In this document: positions 1 to 5,041 of the stretch, in pieces
Numbering within the stretch: position 1 is the stretch's first letter
How the letters are laid out: the number at the start of each line of letters is the position of its first letter
Source of the DNA: an uncultured Opitutia bacterium
Lineage (GTDB): Bacteria; Verrucomicrobiota; Verrucomicrobiia; Opitutales; UBA953
NCBI GenBank assembly: GCA_903895475.1
Contig: CAITUF010000333.1
Coordinates: forward strand, 1-5,041
Direction: 5' to 3'
DNA length: 5,041 nucleotides
Translations under genes and position numbers: made by a program
The notes under the pieces: generated by a model
What the model was told of the DNA's origin: nothing
The model's database searches: none
The model's input: only the letters and a program-made list of their open reading frames with translations

Positions 1-398
1 AATTCGACTTCACCGAGGGCGTTGCTCTTGTCGCCGCCCGCGGCTTGCGTGAGGCGATCGTTGAGGCGCTTGTAGTGATTATGGACGGCGACGGAGAGGA
101 CCTTCTTGGCGTGGTCCTGGCCGATGACGTGGATGTCGAGTTCCGCGCGGAGGGCCGCGGGGGCAACGAGCTTGACGGGCGTCGGCACATATTTGGCCGG
201 GCCGGCCTGCATCAGCGGACCCGCGGCCGAGCCAGCGCTGGGCTTACCCTCGCGGGTGCGCTCGCGATCAATTAGGCGTCCGCAGGTGGAAACGCAGACG
301 TCGCAGATGCCGATACCTTTCGGACCAGCGATGAGCTTGCCGGCCTGAGCGGCGGGCTTGCCGCAGAAGGAGCAACACTCCGCCTGGTCGCCAGCCAT
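1..398 (-). CDS. clpX: ATP-dependent Clp protease ATP-binding subunit ClpX, N-terminal part (cut by window edge)
   Basis: ClpX is the hexameric AAA+ unfoldase that recognises tagged or damaged cytoplasmic proteins and threads them into ClpP. Only the first 132 codons are visible. The zinc-binding domain is clear: Cys9-Ser-Phe-Cys12 and Cys32-Asp-Val-Cys35, with the conserved KLIAGP stretch (21-26) between the pairs. The spacing between the pairs is one residue longer than in E. coli. A Gly/Ala/Pro-rich linker (about 48-70) follows. The AAA+ domain then begins with HVIGQDHAKKVLSVAVHNHY (about 90-109), the usual entry to ClpX. The window ends just before the expected Walker A motif. The ATG lies 5 bases after the clpP stop with no Shine-Dalgarno sequence, which suggests translational coupling to clpP. 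Identification is firm; completeness of the rest cannot be judged. Confidence 0.96.
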   Translation of the reverse strand, partial: MAGDQAECCSFCGKPAAQAGKLIAGPKGIGICDVCVSTCGRLIDRERTREGKPSAGSAAGPLMQAGPAKYVPTPVKLVAPAALRAELDIHVIGQDHAKKVLSVAVHNHYKRLNDRLTQAAGGDKSNALGEVE

Positions 399-403
399 GA
401 GGA

Positions 404-1000
404 TTAAGCGCGGCCTGCCTTAGGCAGGACGACGTGATCGACGAGGCCGTAGGCCTTGGCCTCTTCGGCCGTCATGTAATTATCTCGGTCCGAGTCGCGC
501 TGTAATTCCTCCGGCGTGCGACCACTATGCTTCGCGAGGACGTGGTTGAGCGTGTCGCGCCAGCGGAGGATTTCCTTTGCGGCGATAGAAATGTCGGACG
601 TCTGGCCGGTCGCACCGCCACTGGGCTGGTGAATCATGACGCGGCAATTAGGGAGCGCGTGACGCTTTCCCTTGGTGCCAGCGGCGAGCAGGACGGCCGA
701 CATCGAAGCGGCCATGCCGATACAGTAAGTGTTCACCTCGCAGGTGAGGAAGTTCATGGTATCGTAGATCGCCATGCCCGCGGTGACCGAGCCGCCCGGG
801 GAGTTGATGTAGATCGAGATGTCCTTCTTCGGGTCTTCCATTTGCAGGAACAACATCTGGGCGATGACGGCATTGGCGACGTCGTCGTAGATGGGGGCGC
901 CGAGGAAGATGATGCGATCCTTGAGGAGGCGGCTGTAGATGTCCCAGGCCCGTTCGCCGCGTGCATCTCTTTCAACAACGTTGGGGATAATGTAGGACAT
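404..1000 (-). CDS. clpP: ATP-dependent Clp protease proteolytic subunit ClpP
   Basis: ClpP is a serine peptidase (family S14) that forms a double-heptamer chamber and degrades substrates delivered by ClpX or another Clp ATPase. The 198-residue length is typical. Visible hallmarks are YINSPGG (64-70), the nucleophile Ser99 in GMAASMSAVLL, His124 in VMIHQP, and Asp173. The spacings Ser-His (25) and His-Asp (49) equal those of the E. coli triad. RLLKDRIIFLG near the N-terminus is also family-typical, and little propeptide seems to be present. The residue two after the nucleophile is Ser where many ClpPs have Gly (ASMSA rather than ASMGA). The gene lies 34 bases after tig and 5 before clpX. No Shine-Dalgarno sequence precedes the ATG, where the upstream sequence is ACTCCCCACC. 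A promoter candidate at 1021-1048 could serve clpP and clpX. Confidence 0.98.
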   Translation of the reverse strand: MSYIIPNVVERDARGERAWDIYSRLLKDRIIFLGAPIYDDVANAVIAQMLFLQMEDPKKDISIYINSPGGSVTAGMAIYDTMNFLTCEVNTYCIGMAASMSAVLLAAGTKGKRHALPNCRVMIHQPSGGATGQTSDISIAAKEILRWRDTLNHVLAKHSGRTPEELQRDSDRDNYMTAEEAKAYGLVDHVVLPKAGRA

Positions 1001-1020
1001 GGTGGGGAGTTATGAGGGCT

Positions 1021-1048
1021 ACTATACCCGGACCTTAGGCTTTCTCAA
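1021..1048 (-). promoter_or_regulatory. Candidate sigma70-type promoter for clpP-clpX inside the 3' end of tig
   Basis: On the minus strand TTGAGA (1048-1043, 5/6 to the -35 consensus) is followed by a 16-base spacer and TATAGT (1026-1021, 5/6 to the -10 consensus). The -35 box lies in the last codons of tig (Val-Glu-Lys-Ala-stop). Transcription would start near 1014 and leave a leader of roughly 14 bases before the clpP ATG. The match is better than at any other gene start in the window, but such matches can arise by chance and no start site has been mapped. Confidence 0.45.
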
Positions 1049-2345
1049 CCGCTTCCGGGGCTTTCCCGTCGAGGACGAGGTCGAGGGCCTTATTCAGGAC
1101 GGCGTCGCGGCGGAGGACCTGGAGCTGATTACGGTCCTTGGCCAGCTTTTCGGGCTGAACGTTGGTGCGGTAGGCCTCGCGGAGGATGGCCTGGGTGAAT
1201 TCCTCGCGGGTCAGGTCGATGCCGTTTTCTTCGGCGATACGGACCAGCACGACCTGAGCGCGGACCTTGGTTTCGGCGGCCTTGCGGGATTCCGTGATGA
1301 TTTCCTCGCGCTGGGCTTCGAACTGCTCGGGCTTCAGGGTGCCATTGCGGATGCGGAGCTGCAGGTACTCATTGAAGAGGCCATTAGCGACCGAATCGAC
1401 GGCGGACTGGGGGAGAGGGAGATCGAGGCCGGTGATGAGGGCGTCGAGGGCCTTTTCGCGGCGGGCGGTTTCGGCGGCCTGTTCCTTGGTGCCGGTGATA
1501 CCCTTGCGGAGCTGGTCACGGAGGTCGGCTTCATCCTTAACGCCAACCGACTTGCAGAAGGCTTCATCCACGGCAGGGATTTCCTTGCAGCGGACTTCGG
1601 AGACGGTGAGGGCGTACTGCACGGTCTTGCCGCGCAGGGCTTCGCGGGTGGCGTCGGCGCCGTAGGCTTGCTCCGCCTTGGCGGTGTCGCCGGCTTTCAG
1701 GCCGATGATGGCCTTGGCAATAGCGGGGACAGCGACAACTTCGCTTTCCGAGCCCGCTTCTTCCCAGCTGGATTCGGACGAGCCCAGCGGGCCGGCCTCG
1801 GCGTCGACTTCCTTGACGGCTTGGCCGTCAACGGTGCCGGTGTAACTGAGACGGACGTAGTCGCCCTTGGCGGCGGCCGCTTCGGTCTTTTCAAAACGGG
1901 CGCGCTGTTGGAGGAGCTTCTGGAGGTGCTCGGCAACTTCGGCGTCGGTCACCGTGACGACTTCCTTGGCAATCTTGATGCTCTGCCAATCGGGGGTCTT
2001 GAATTCAGGGAGGACATCGACTTCGTAGCGGATGACGACGTCGGCGCCCTGCACGGATTCGTCCTTCTGGACGTCGGCGAGGGTGTAGACGGTGAAGCTC
2101 TTCTCTTCCTTGATACGATCATAGCCCTGGGCGAGGAGGCGCTGGCTGATTTCGTCAGCGATGTTCTTGGAGTACTTCTGGCGGACGATCGCTTCGGGCG
2201 CCTTGCCCGGACGGAAGCCGGGGAGGGCGGCTTCGCGCGTGAAGCCCTTGATCACTTCCTTTTCGGAGGCGGCGACGGTGGCTGCTGGAATCGTCACGGT
2301 GACGGAGCGGCGGGTCGGGTTGGTAACTTGGATTTTGATGTCCAT
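1035..2345 (-). CDS. tig: Trigger factor, ribosome-associated chaperone
   Basis: Trigger factor binds near the ribosomal exit tunnel and shields nascent chains. The 436-residue length fits the family. The N-terminal ribosome-binding domain (about 1-115) carries the signature loop GFRPGKAP (43-50). A middle FKBP-type PPIase region (about 155-250) starts with GDYVRLSYTGTVDG and ends with a GLKAGD-type turn (215-220). The C-terminal helical arm domain spans about 255-430. The middle domain is unusual: the expected glycine- and phenylalanine-rich active-site segment is replaced by an acidic, serine-rich stretch (about 181-203) followed by VPAIAKAIIGLKAGD, so isomerase activity may be weak or lost. 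The ATG at 2345 is the only reasonable start, although no Shine-Dalgarno sequence precedes it. The gene follows coaD after 107 bases and precedes clpP by 34, the classic tig-clpP-clpX order. Confidence 0.97.
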   Translation of the reverse strand: MDIKIQVTNPTRRSVTVTIPAATVAASEKEVIKGFTREAALPGFRPGKAPEAIVRQKYSKNIADEISQRLLAQGYDRIKEEKSFTVYTLADVQKDESVQGADVVIRYEVDVLPEFKTPDWQSIKIAKEVVTVTDAEVAEHLQKLLQQRARFEKTEAAAAKGDYVRLSYTGTVDGQAVKEVDAEAGPLGSSESSWEEAGSESEVVAVPAIAKAIIGLKAGDTAKAEQAYGADATREALRGKTVQYALTVSEVRCKEIPAVDEAFCKSVGVKDEADLRDQLRKGITGTKEQAAETARREKALDALITGLDLPLPQSAVDSVANGLFNEYLQLRIRNGTLKPEQFEAQREEIITESRKAAETKVRAQVVLVRIAEENGIDLTREEFTQAILREAYRTNVQPEKLAKDRNQLQVLRRDAVLNKALDLVLDGKAPEAVEKA

Positions 2346-2368
2346 GGATGTATAGAAAGGAGGTTTGG

Positions 2369-2387
2369 GAGCCGCCCTAGCGGGCTC
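2369..2387. repeat. Short inverted repeat (stem-loop) upstream of tig
   Basis: On the plus strand GAGCCGC (2369-2375) and GCGGGCTC (2380-2387) can pair as seven base pairs with one bulged G around a CCTA loop. The equivalent structure forms in the minus-strand RNA and ends 23 bases before the tig ATG. No T-rich tail follows on either strand, so it is not an intrinsic terminator. It might be a leader structure or may have no function. Confidence 0.4.
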
Positions 2388-2405
2388 GCAAGGGGGGGAA
2401 GGGGG
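2382..2405 (+). other. Canonical G-quadruplex motif on the tig template strand
   Basis: Four G runs fit the G3-N(1-7) rule: GGG at 2382-2384, a 7-base loop, GGG at 2392-2394, one base, GGG at 2396-2398, two bases, and GGG within 2401-2405. tig is transcribed from the minus strand, so these G runs lie on the strand RNA polymerase reads. The mRNA carries the C-rich complement. Quadruplex formation in vivo is inference only. Confidence 0.4.
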
Positions 2406-2425
2406 AGCAAACGGAACATTCCCCC
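2394..2425. repeat. Alternative G-tract/C-tract stem-loops upstream of tig
   Basis: TTCCCCC (2419-2425) is the exact complement of GGGGGAA at 2394-2400 (7 bp). Its TCCCCC part also pairs with GGGGGA at 2401-2406 (6 bp, 13-base loop). The two pairings exclude each other. In the tig leader RNA the same choice exists between one G run and two C runs. Whether either fold is used is unknown. Confidence 0.4.
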
Positions 2426-2452
2426 ACGGTCAACAGCGGAGGAAGGGCCTTT

Positions 2453-2950
2453 TTAGGCTGAACCTAGGCGTTTTTTGAGGCGCGGCAGCACGCAACGAGG
2501 CACAAAAGCGGCTGCTTGGGACAGTTTATGGCGGGCGATGTCCTTCACGAAGGTCGAAGAGGTCACAAACTGGTCTTGGCTGGGCATGAGGACCACCGTC
2601 TCGATTTCGGGGGCCATGAGGCGGTTGGCGTGGGCTAGGTCGAACTCGAACTCGAAGTCGCTGAACTTCCGGAGGCCCCGGATGATGGCCACGGCCTTAT
2701 GTTTGCGGGCAAATTCAACCGTGAGGCCGTCGAGGGAGCGGACGCGGATTTTGCCCATCCCCTTGCAAGCTTCACGCGCCATGACCAAGCGTTCCTCCAA
2801 AGGGAATAAAGGGTTCTTGGAGTCGCTTGGCGCGACGGCGACGATGACGCGGTCGAAGAGCCGGGAGGCGCGACGGAGGACATCGAGGTGCCCAAGGGTG
2901 ATCGGATCGAAGGTGCCGGGGTAGACGGCGATGCGCGGTTTGAGGGCCAT
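2453..2950 (-). CDS. coaD: Phosphopantetheine adenylyltransferase (PPAT, CoaD)
   Basis: CoaD transfers AMP from ATP to 4'-phosphopantetheine, giving dephospho-CoA, the penultimate step of coenzyme A synthesis in the cytoplasm. The 165-residue length matches the family (about 160). The nucleotidyltransferase fold is marked by YPGTFDPITLGH (10-21), including the nucleotide-binding TxGH motif with His21. The substrate-binding segment IIRGLRKFSDFEFE (89-102) and the ATP-binding VTSSTFVKDIA (129-139) follow. The ATG at 2950 was chosen over a GTG at 3022. It places the first beta strand at the usual position and has AGGA (2959-2956) five bases upstream. The longer form would add 24 unrelated residues and run into pgsA. 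The gene diverges from pgsA and is followed on its own strand by tig. Confidence 0.96.
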   Translation of the reverse strand: MALKPRIAVYPGTFDPITLGHLDVLRRASRLFDRVIVAVAPSDSKNPLFPLEERLVMAREACKGMGKIRVRSLDGLTVEFARKHKAVAIIRGLRKFSDFEFEFDLAHANRLMAPEIETVVLMPSQDQFVTSSTFVKDIARHKLSQAAAFVPRCVLPRLKKRLGSA

Positions 2951-3004
2951 TGTTTTCCTGTTGCGGCTGACTCTCGCCCCAGAACATTGTCCCCGCAAGC
3001 CCGC
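2951..3004. promoter_or_regulatory. Divergent intergenic region between coaD and pgsA
   Basis: Both blocks start from this 54-base gap, so their promoters must lie here or within the opposite gene's first codons. I see only weak boxes, for example TTGCGG at 2961-2966 (plus strand) with AACATT (2983-2988) at a 16-base spacing, each matching about half the consensus. No operator-like palindrome is evident. Confidence 0.35.
2956..2959 (-). promoter_or_regulatory. Ribosome binding site of coaD
   Basis: AGGA, extended to AGGAAAA, lies five bases before the coaD ATG at 2950. It decides the start against the upstream GTG at 3022. It is the clearest correctly placed Shine-Dalgarno sequence I see before any gene in this window. 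Confidence 0.6.
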
Positions 3005-3670
3005 ATGCATTTCCTTCGGCACATCCCCAATCTCCTCACCGCGGCCCGGTTGCCGGCGGTCTTCCTGATTGCACTCTGGACCTCCTGGGCGGGGGTTTGG
3101 GCTAGCGCGGCCTTGGCTTTGTTCATTTTGGCCGCGTTGACCGATATCTTTGATGGCTGGGTTGCCCGTAAACTCGGGGCGGTCTCGGACTTCGGCCGGC
3201 TGATGGACGCTTTAGTCGACAAGATTTTCATCCTCGGTCTGCTCGTGGGTTTGATGGCTGCCGATTGCCTACCTGGTCGTCACGTGCTTGGGCCCGTGAT
3301 CGGTGACTTGCCGGCCGCTGGCTACTTGAGCCCTTCCGACAGCGAACGCCTGCTGGCGGCCTTTGGGGTGGTGCTGATTCTTTGCCGCGAATTCCTCATC
3401 ACGGGCCTGCGTCTCGTGGCCGCCGCCTCGGGACAGGTGCTCGAAGCCGAGGGGCTCGGTAAGATTAAGACCTTTCTCCAAATCTTGGCCATCGGCCACC
3501 TCATCGGCCTGCGTGCCTATGAGACGCATTGGAAACTCTCCGCGCTCTGGCACGAGCGCTGGGAAGTGATTATCATGAGCCTCTTCTGGCTCTCCGTCGC
3601 GGTGACGGTCGTCTCGGGTGCGAGTTATCTTATCCGCCATCGCCGGCATTTGCCAGGCTTGTCCGGATGA
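3005..3670 (+). CDS. pgsA: CDP-diacylglycerol--glycerol-3-phosphate 3-phosphatidyltransferase
   Basis: PgsA is an integral inner-membrane enzyme that joins CDP-diacylglycerol and glycerol-3-phosphate into phosphatidylglycerol phosphate, the committed step to phosphatidylglycerol and cardiolipin. The CDP-alcohol phosphotransferase motif is perfect: D47-x2-D50-G51-x2-A54-R55-x8-G64-x3-D68-x3-D72. IPNLLTAARLPAVF at the N-terminus and CREFLITGLRL plus GLGKIKTFLQ (127-160) are typical of PgsA rather than of phosphatidylserine or choline enzymes. Several hydrophobic segments are visible (about 14-45, 74-86, 117-140, 157-170, 187-209). At 221 residues it is longer than E. coli PgsA (182). Part of the extra length is a loop at about 87-115. 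The start at ATG 3005 places the IPNLLT segment at residues 7-12; a TTG at 2987 is also in frame. No Shine-Dalgarno sequence is seen. Its stop overlaps the pgpA start. Confidence 0.95.
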   Translation: MHFLRHIPNLLTAARLPAVFLIALWTSWAGVWASAALALFILAALTDIFDGWVARKLGAVSDFGRLMDALVDKIFILGLLVGLMAADCLPGRHVLGPVIGDLPAAGYLSPSDSERLLAAFGVVLILCREFLITGLRLVAAASGQVLEAEGLGKIKTFLQILAIGHLIGLRAYETHWKLSALWHERWEVIIMSLFWLSVAVTVVSGASYLIRHRRHLPGLSG

Positions 3671-4140
3671 TGGTCAGCATCGCCACGCTGGGGCCATTGG
3701 GCCGGCTGCGGGCGCCAGGCACATGGGGTTCCGCTGCGGGTTTACTCTGGTGGGCTTTGGTGGTGCGCCTCGCGCATGCGAAAGGCTGGCACCATGAGTT
3801 CATCTTCAACTCACTGGTCGTCTTGATGGCGATTGTCATCTGCGGTGTTGCGGCACTCATGATTGGCAAGAAGGACCCACAAGAAGTGATCCTCGATGAG
3901 TTTGCGGCCATGCCGCTGGTCTTCTTGTTCAATCCCTATGTGTATGGCGGCAAGTCGTCCTTGCTCCTCATTCTGTTGGGGTTCCTGCTGTTCCGAATCT
4001 TCGACATCACGAAGCCCTTCGGCATTAAGGCGCTCGAGAAGTTGCCCGGAGGTTTTGGTATCGTGCTCGATGACGTGATGGCTGCGATTTACGCGAACCT
4101 GGTCCTGCACGCCATTGCCTGGCTTTGGGTCATCCTCTGA
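3667..4140 (+). CDS. pgpA: Phosphatidylglycerophosphatase A
   Basis: PgpA removes the terminal phosphate from phosphatidylglycerol phosphate, the product of PgsA next door, to yield phosphatidylglycerol at the inner membrane. The 157 residues show the conserved PgpA blocks: GPLGRLRAPGTWGSAAGLLWW near the N-terminus (9-29, shown here as a location only), the acidic LDEFAAMP (76-83), FRIFDITKP (109-117) and GGFGIVLDDVMAA (128-140). The acidic residues Asp77, Glu78, Asp113, Asp135 and Asp136 are the likely Mg2+ and catalytic positions. Hydrophobic segments lie at about 22-36, 46-66, 82-92, 97-112 and 139-156. The ATG at 3667 overlaps the pgsA TGA as ATGA, and a second ATG follows immediately. 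Longer in-frame starts would run into pgsA without a family match. It ends overlapping ygfZ by one base. Confidence 0.95.
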   Translation: MMVSIATLGPLGRLRAPGTWGSAAGLLWWALVVRLAHAKGWHHEFIFNSLVVLMAIVICGVAALMIGKKDPQEVILDEFAAMPLVFLFNPYVYGGKSSLLLILLGFLLFRIFDITKPFGIKALEKLPGGFGIVLDDVMAAIYANLVLHAIAWLWVIL

Positions 4141-4955
4141 TGGCCACGTATTTTGCTCTAGCCGACACCGCGGTCGTCCGGGTCTCCGGCGAGGACGCGG
4201 CCACTTTCCTGCAGGGGCAGTGTACGGCCGACCTGCGCGGCGTCACGTCCGTCGACGCCTTGTGGTTAAATCGCAAGGGCCGGGTGCTGGCCCACACGGT
4301 GGTCAGCAAGGAAGCCGACGGCTCGTTCTTACTCTTGGCCCCGCACTTGACGGCGGAGGCACTGCTTGCCGTGGTGACGGCCAACGTGATTGCGGACGAC
4401 GTCGTCGCCACGGATGAATCGGCGAGTTGGCGTCGCTGGATGGCTTGGGGTGACCTTCCCGCGCTCCCTGGCGCGCGCGTTTTCGCGACGCAGCGCTTCG
4501 GTGTCCCGGCTTGGGATGTGCTAACCCCCGCAAGTATGGCCGCTCCGGCCAACCTTACCGACCTCACCGAACTAGAGGCCCGACGCATCCACTCCGGCGT
4601 GCCGGCAGTCCCCACGGATTGCGGCGCGAACGAGTTCCCACAGGAGTGCGGCCTTGAGTCCTGGGTCAGTTACACGAAGGGCTGCTACCTCGGCCAGGAA
4701 GTCATGGCCCGGATTCAGTCCATGGGTTCCCTGCGTCGGATCCTGCGTCGCGTCGAATCGACCGACGGCTCGCCGTTAGTGGCCGGCTCCGAGCTATCGG
4801 TGGCGGGCAAGGTCATTGGTAAGGTCCGTTCGGCGGCCGGCCCGCTTGGGTTGGCGCTGGTTAACCTCGAGCTGCCAGTGGGGGCGGTTTGTGCGGCGGT
4901 GAGTGGCGGGGTGGTGCTGGGTGCGCCCGCGGCGTTGCCGTTCGCTAAGGCCTAA
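4140..4955 (+). CDS. ygfZ: YgfZ-family folate-binding protein (Fe-S enzyme maintenance)
   Basis: YgfZ proteins (COG0354, related to the aminomethyltransferase GcvT) bind tetrahydrofolate and support assembly or repair of some Fe-S enzymes, including the tRNA-modifying MiaB in E. coli. This 271-residue protein shows the family signature KGCYLGQE (180-187) with the conserved Cys182, and LQGQCTADL (24-32) in the folate-binding fold. It also has an EFPQECGLE stretch (165-173) ahead of the signature. It is shorter than E. coli YgfZ (326); the C-terminal barrel (about 200-271) seems compact but present. The ATG at 4140 overlaps the pgpA stop as TGATG, which argues for translational coupling. A TTG at 4125 is a less likely start. 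No Shine-Dalgarno sequence is visible. Its presence behind two phospholipid genes is probably an operon of convenience, since no biochemical link is obvious. Confidence 0.93.
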   Translation: MATYFALADTAVVRVSGEDAATFLQGQCTADLRGVTSVDALWLNRKGRVLAHTVVSKEADGSFLLLAPHLTAEALLAVVTANVIADDVVATDESASWRRWMAWGDLPALPGARVFATQRFGVPAWDVLTPASMAAPANLTDLTELEARRIHSGVPAVPTDCGANEFPQECGLESWVSYTKGCYLGQEVMARIQSMGSLRRILRRVESTDGSPLVAGSELSVAGKVIGKVRSAAGPLGLALVNLELPVGAVCAAVSGGVVLGAPAALPFAKA

Positions 4956-4962
4956 GCGAGTC

Positions 4963-4978
4963 ACCGACCTCGTTCGGT
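4963..4978 (+). repeat. Weak inverted repeat after ygfZ
   Basis: ACCGA (4963-4967) pairs with TCGGT (4974-4978) around a 6-base loop, starting 7 bases after the ygfZ stop. A short mixed T stretch (TTTCCGTTT) follows. It could be a poor terminator for the pgsA-pgpA-ygfZ unit, but the 5-bp stem is too short to rely on. Confidence 0.2.
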
Positions 4979-5020
4979 TTCCGTTTGCGACTAAGCCTTG
5001 GGGCGTTTCATTAGAAGCCG

Positions 5021-5041
5021 ATGGCCTCGCAATTCCATTAT
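5021..5041 (+). CDS. Possible start of a further gene (cut by window edge)
   Basis: An ATG at 5021, 65 bases after ygfZ, opens a frame reading Met-Ala-Ser-Gln-Phe-His-Tyr to the window edge. AGAAG (5013-5017) lies three bases before it, a poor and too-close ribosome binding site. The residues faintly recall the first residues of EttA-type ABC-F ATPases (E. coli EttA begins MAQFVYTM), but seven residues cannot identify a family. A minus-strand gene ending at 4991 is an alternative. Confidence 0.25.

Larger units (their letters stand above)
2346..2452. other. coaD-tig intergenic region with G/C tracts and inverted repeats
   Basis: This 107-base gap separates the coaD stop from the tig start and would form the leader or linker RNA of tig. 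The plus strand is markedly purine-rich, with runs of seven G (2392-2398) and five G (2401-2405) and a run of five C (2421-2425). It holds two stem-loops, a G-quadruplex motif and a 12-base copy of the 16S rRNA 3' end, all listed separately. No clear terminator for coaD is present: neither stem-loop is followed by a T tract in the direction of transcription. A TTGACC box (2433-2428, minus) has no good -10 partner, so a tig promoter is not identified. Confidence 0.6.

Noticed and set aside
45..348. Two short plus-strand open frames at the left edge
   Set aside because: They are antisense to clpX, whose zinc-binding domain and AAA+ start read clearly on the minus strand.
2349..2354. TATACA on the minus strand, three bases before the tig ATG, as the -10 of a leaderless tig transcript
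   Set aside because: A start site 6-7 bases downstream would fall inside or after the ATG, and no -35 partner is found at a suitable distance.
2428..2433. TTGACC on the minus strand as the -35 of a tig promoter
   Set aside because: At 15-18 bases downstream there are only GTTTGC/TTGCTC-like sequences, which do not resemble a -10 box.
999..2456. A 485-codon open frame on the plus strand covering the whole of tig
   Set aside because: It is antisense to a confidently identified gene. Its Gly/Leu/Asp/Ala-rich composition is what the complement of GC-rich tig codons gives, and it shows no recognisable domain.
2951..3022. N-terminal extension of coaD from the GTG at 3022
   Set aside because: The added 24 residues have no family counterpart and overlap the pgsA start. 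The ATG at 2950 has an AGGA and gives the standard CoaD N-terminus.
2635..3231. A 198-codon minus-strand frame spanning coaD and pgsA
   Set aside because: It overlaps both genes in other frames, is Ser/Ala/Arg/Pro-rich and has no family features. It is a shadow of GC-rich coding sequence.
4991..5041. C-terminal end of a convergent minus-strand gene (last residues Lys-Arg-Pro-Lys-Ala, stop at 4993-4991)
   Set aside because: Only 16 codons are visible, with no recognisable motif. Any frame could be open over this length, so it stays only an alternative to the plus-strand start at 5021.

Overview
The window is an ordinary, gene-dense stretch of a GC-rich bacterial chromosome carrying housekeeping genes in two divergent blocks. 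No mobile element, CRISPR array, rRNA or tRNA is visible. The protein sequences and the coaD-tig-clpP-clpX arrangement look like Verrucomicrobiota, perhaps Opitutales-like. That placement rests on recall of protein style and on the scarcity of Shine-Dalgarno sequences, so it is tentative.

Left block, minus strand, read from right to left: coaD (2950-2453, coenzyme A synthesis), a 107-base gap rich in G and C tracts (2452-2346), tig (2345-1035, trigger factor), a 34-base gap, clpP (1000-404, protease subunit), a 5-base gap, and the first 132 codons of clpX (398 to the window edge, unfoldase). Tig, ClpP and ClpX form the familiar protein-quality unit: a ribosome-bound chaperone, then the protease and its ATP-driven partner. 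A good sigma70-type promoter lies across the end of tig and would allow clpPX to be transcribed separately.

Right block, plus strand: pgsA (3005-3670), pgpA (3667-4140) and ygfZ (4140-4955). They are linked by an ATGA overlap and a TGATG overlap, so they are almost certainly co-transcribed and translationally coupled. PgsA and PgpA catalyse the two consecutive steps from CDP-diacylglycerol to phosphatidylglycerol. YgfZ is a folate-binding protein linked to Fe-S enzyme maintenance. After ygfZ come 65 bases without a clear gene, then a possible start of another plus-strand gene at 5021. Its seven visible residues faintly recall the EttA family.

The two blocks diverge from a 54-base region between coaD and pgsA. 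I found no undescribed system. The parts most worth a second look are the coaD-tig intergenic region (a G-quadruplex motif, alternative hairpins and a 12-base copy of the 16S rRNA 3' tail), the promoter inside the end of tig, and the atypical PPIase domain of trigger factor.
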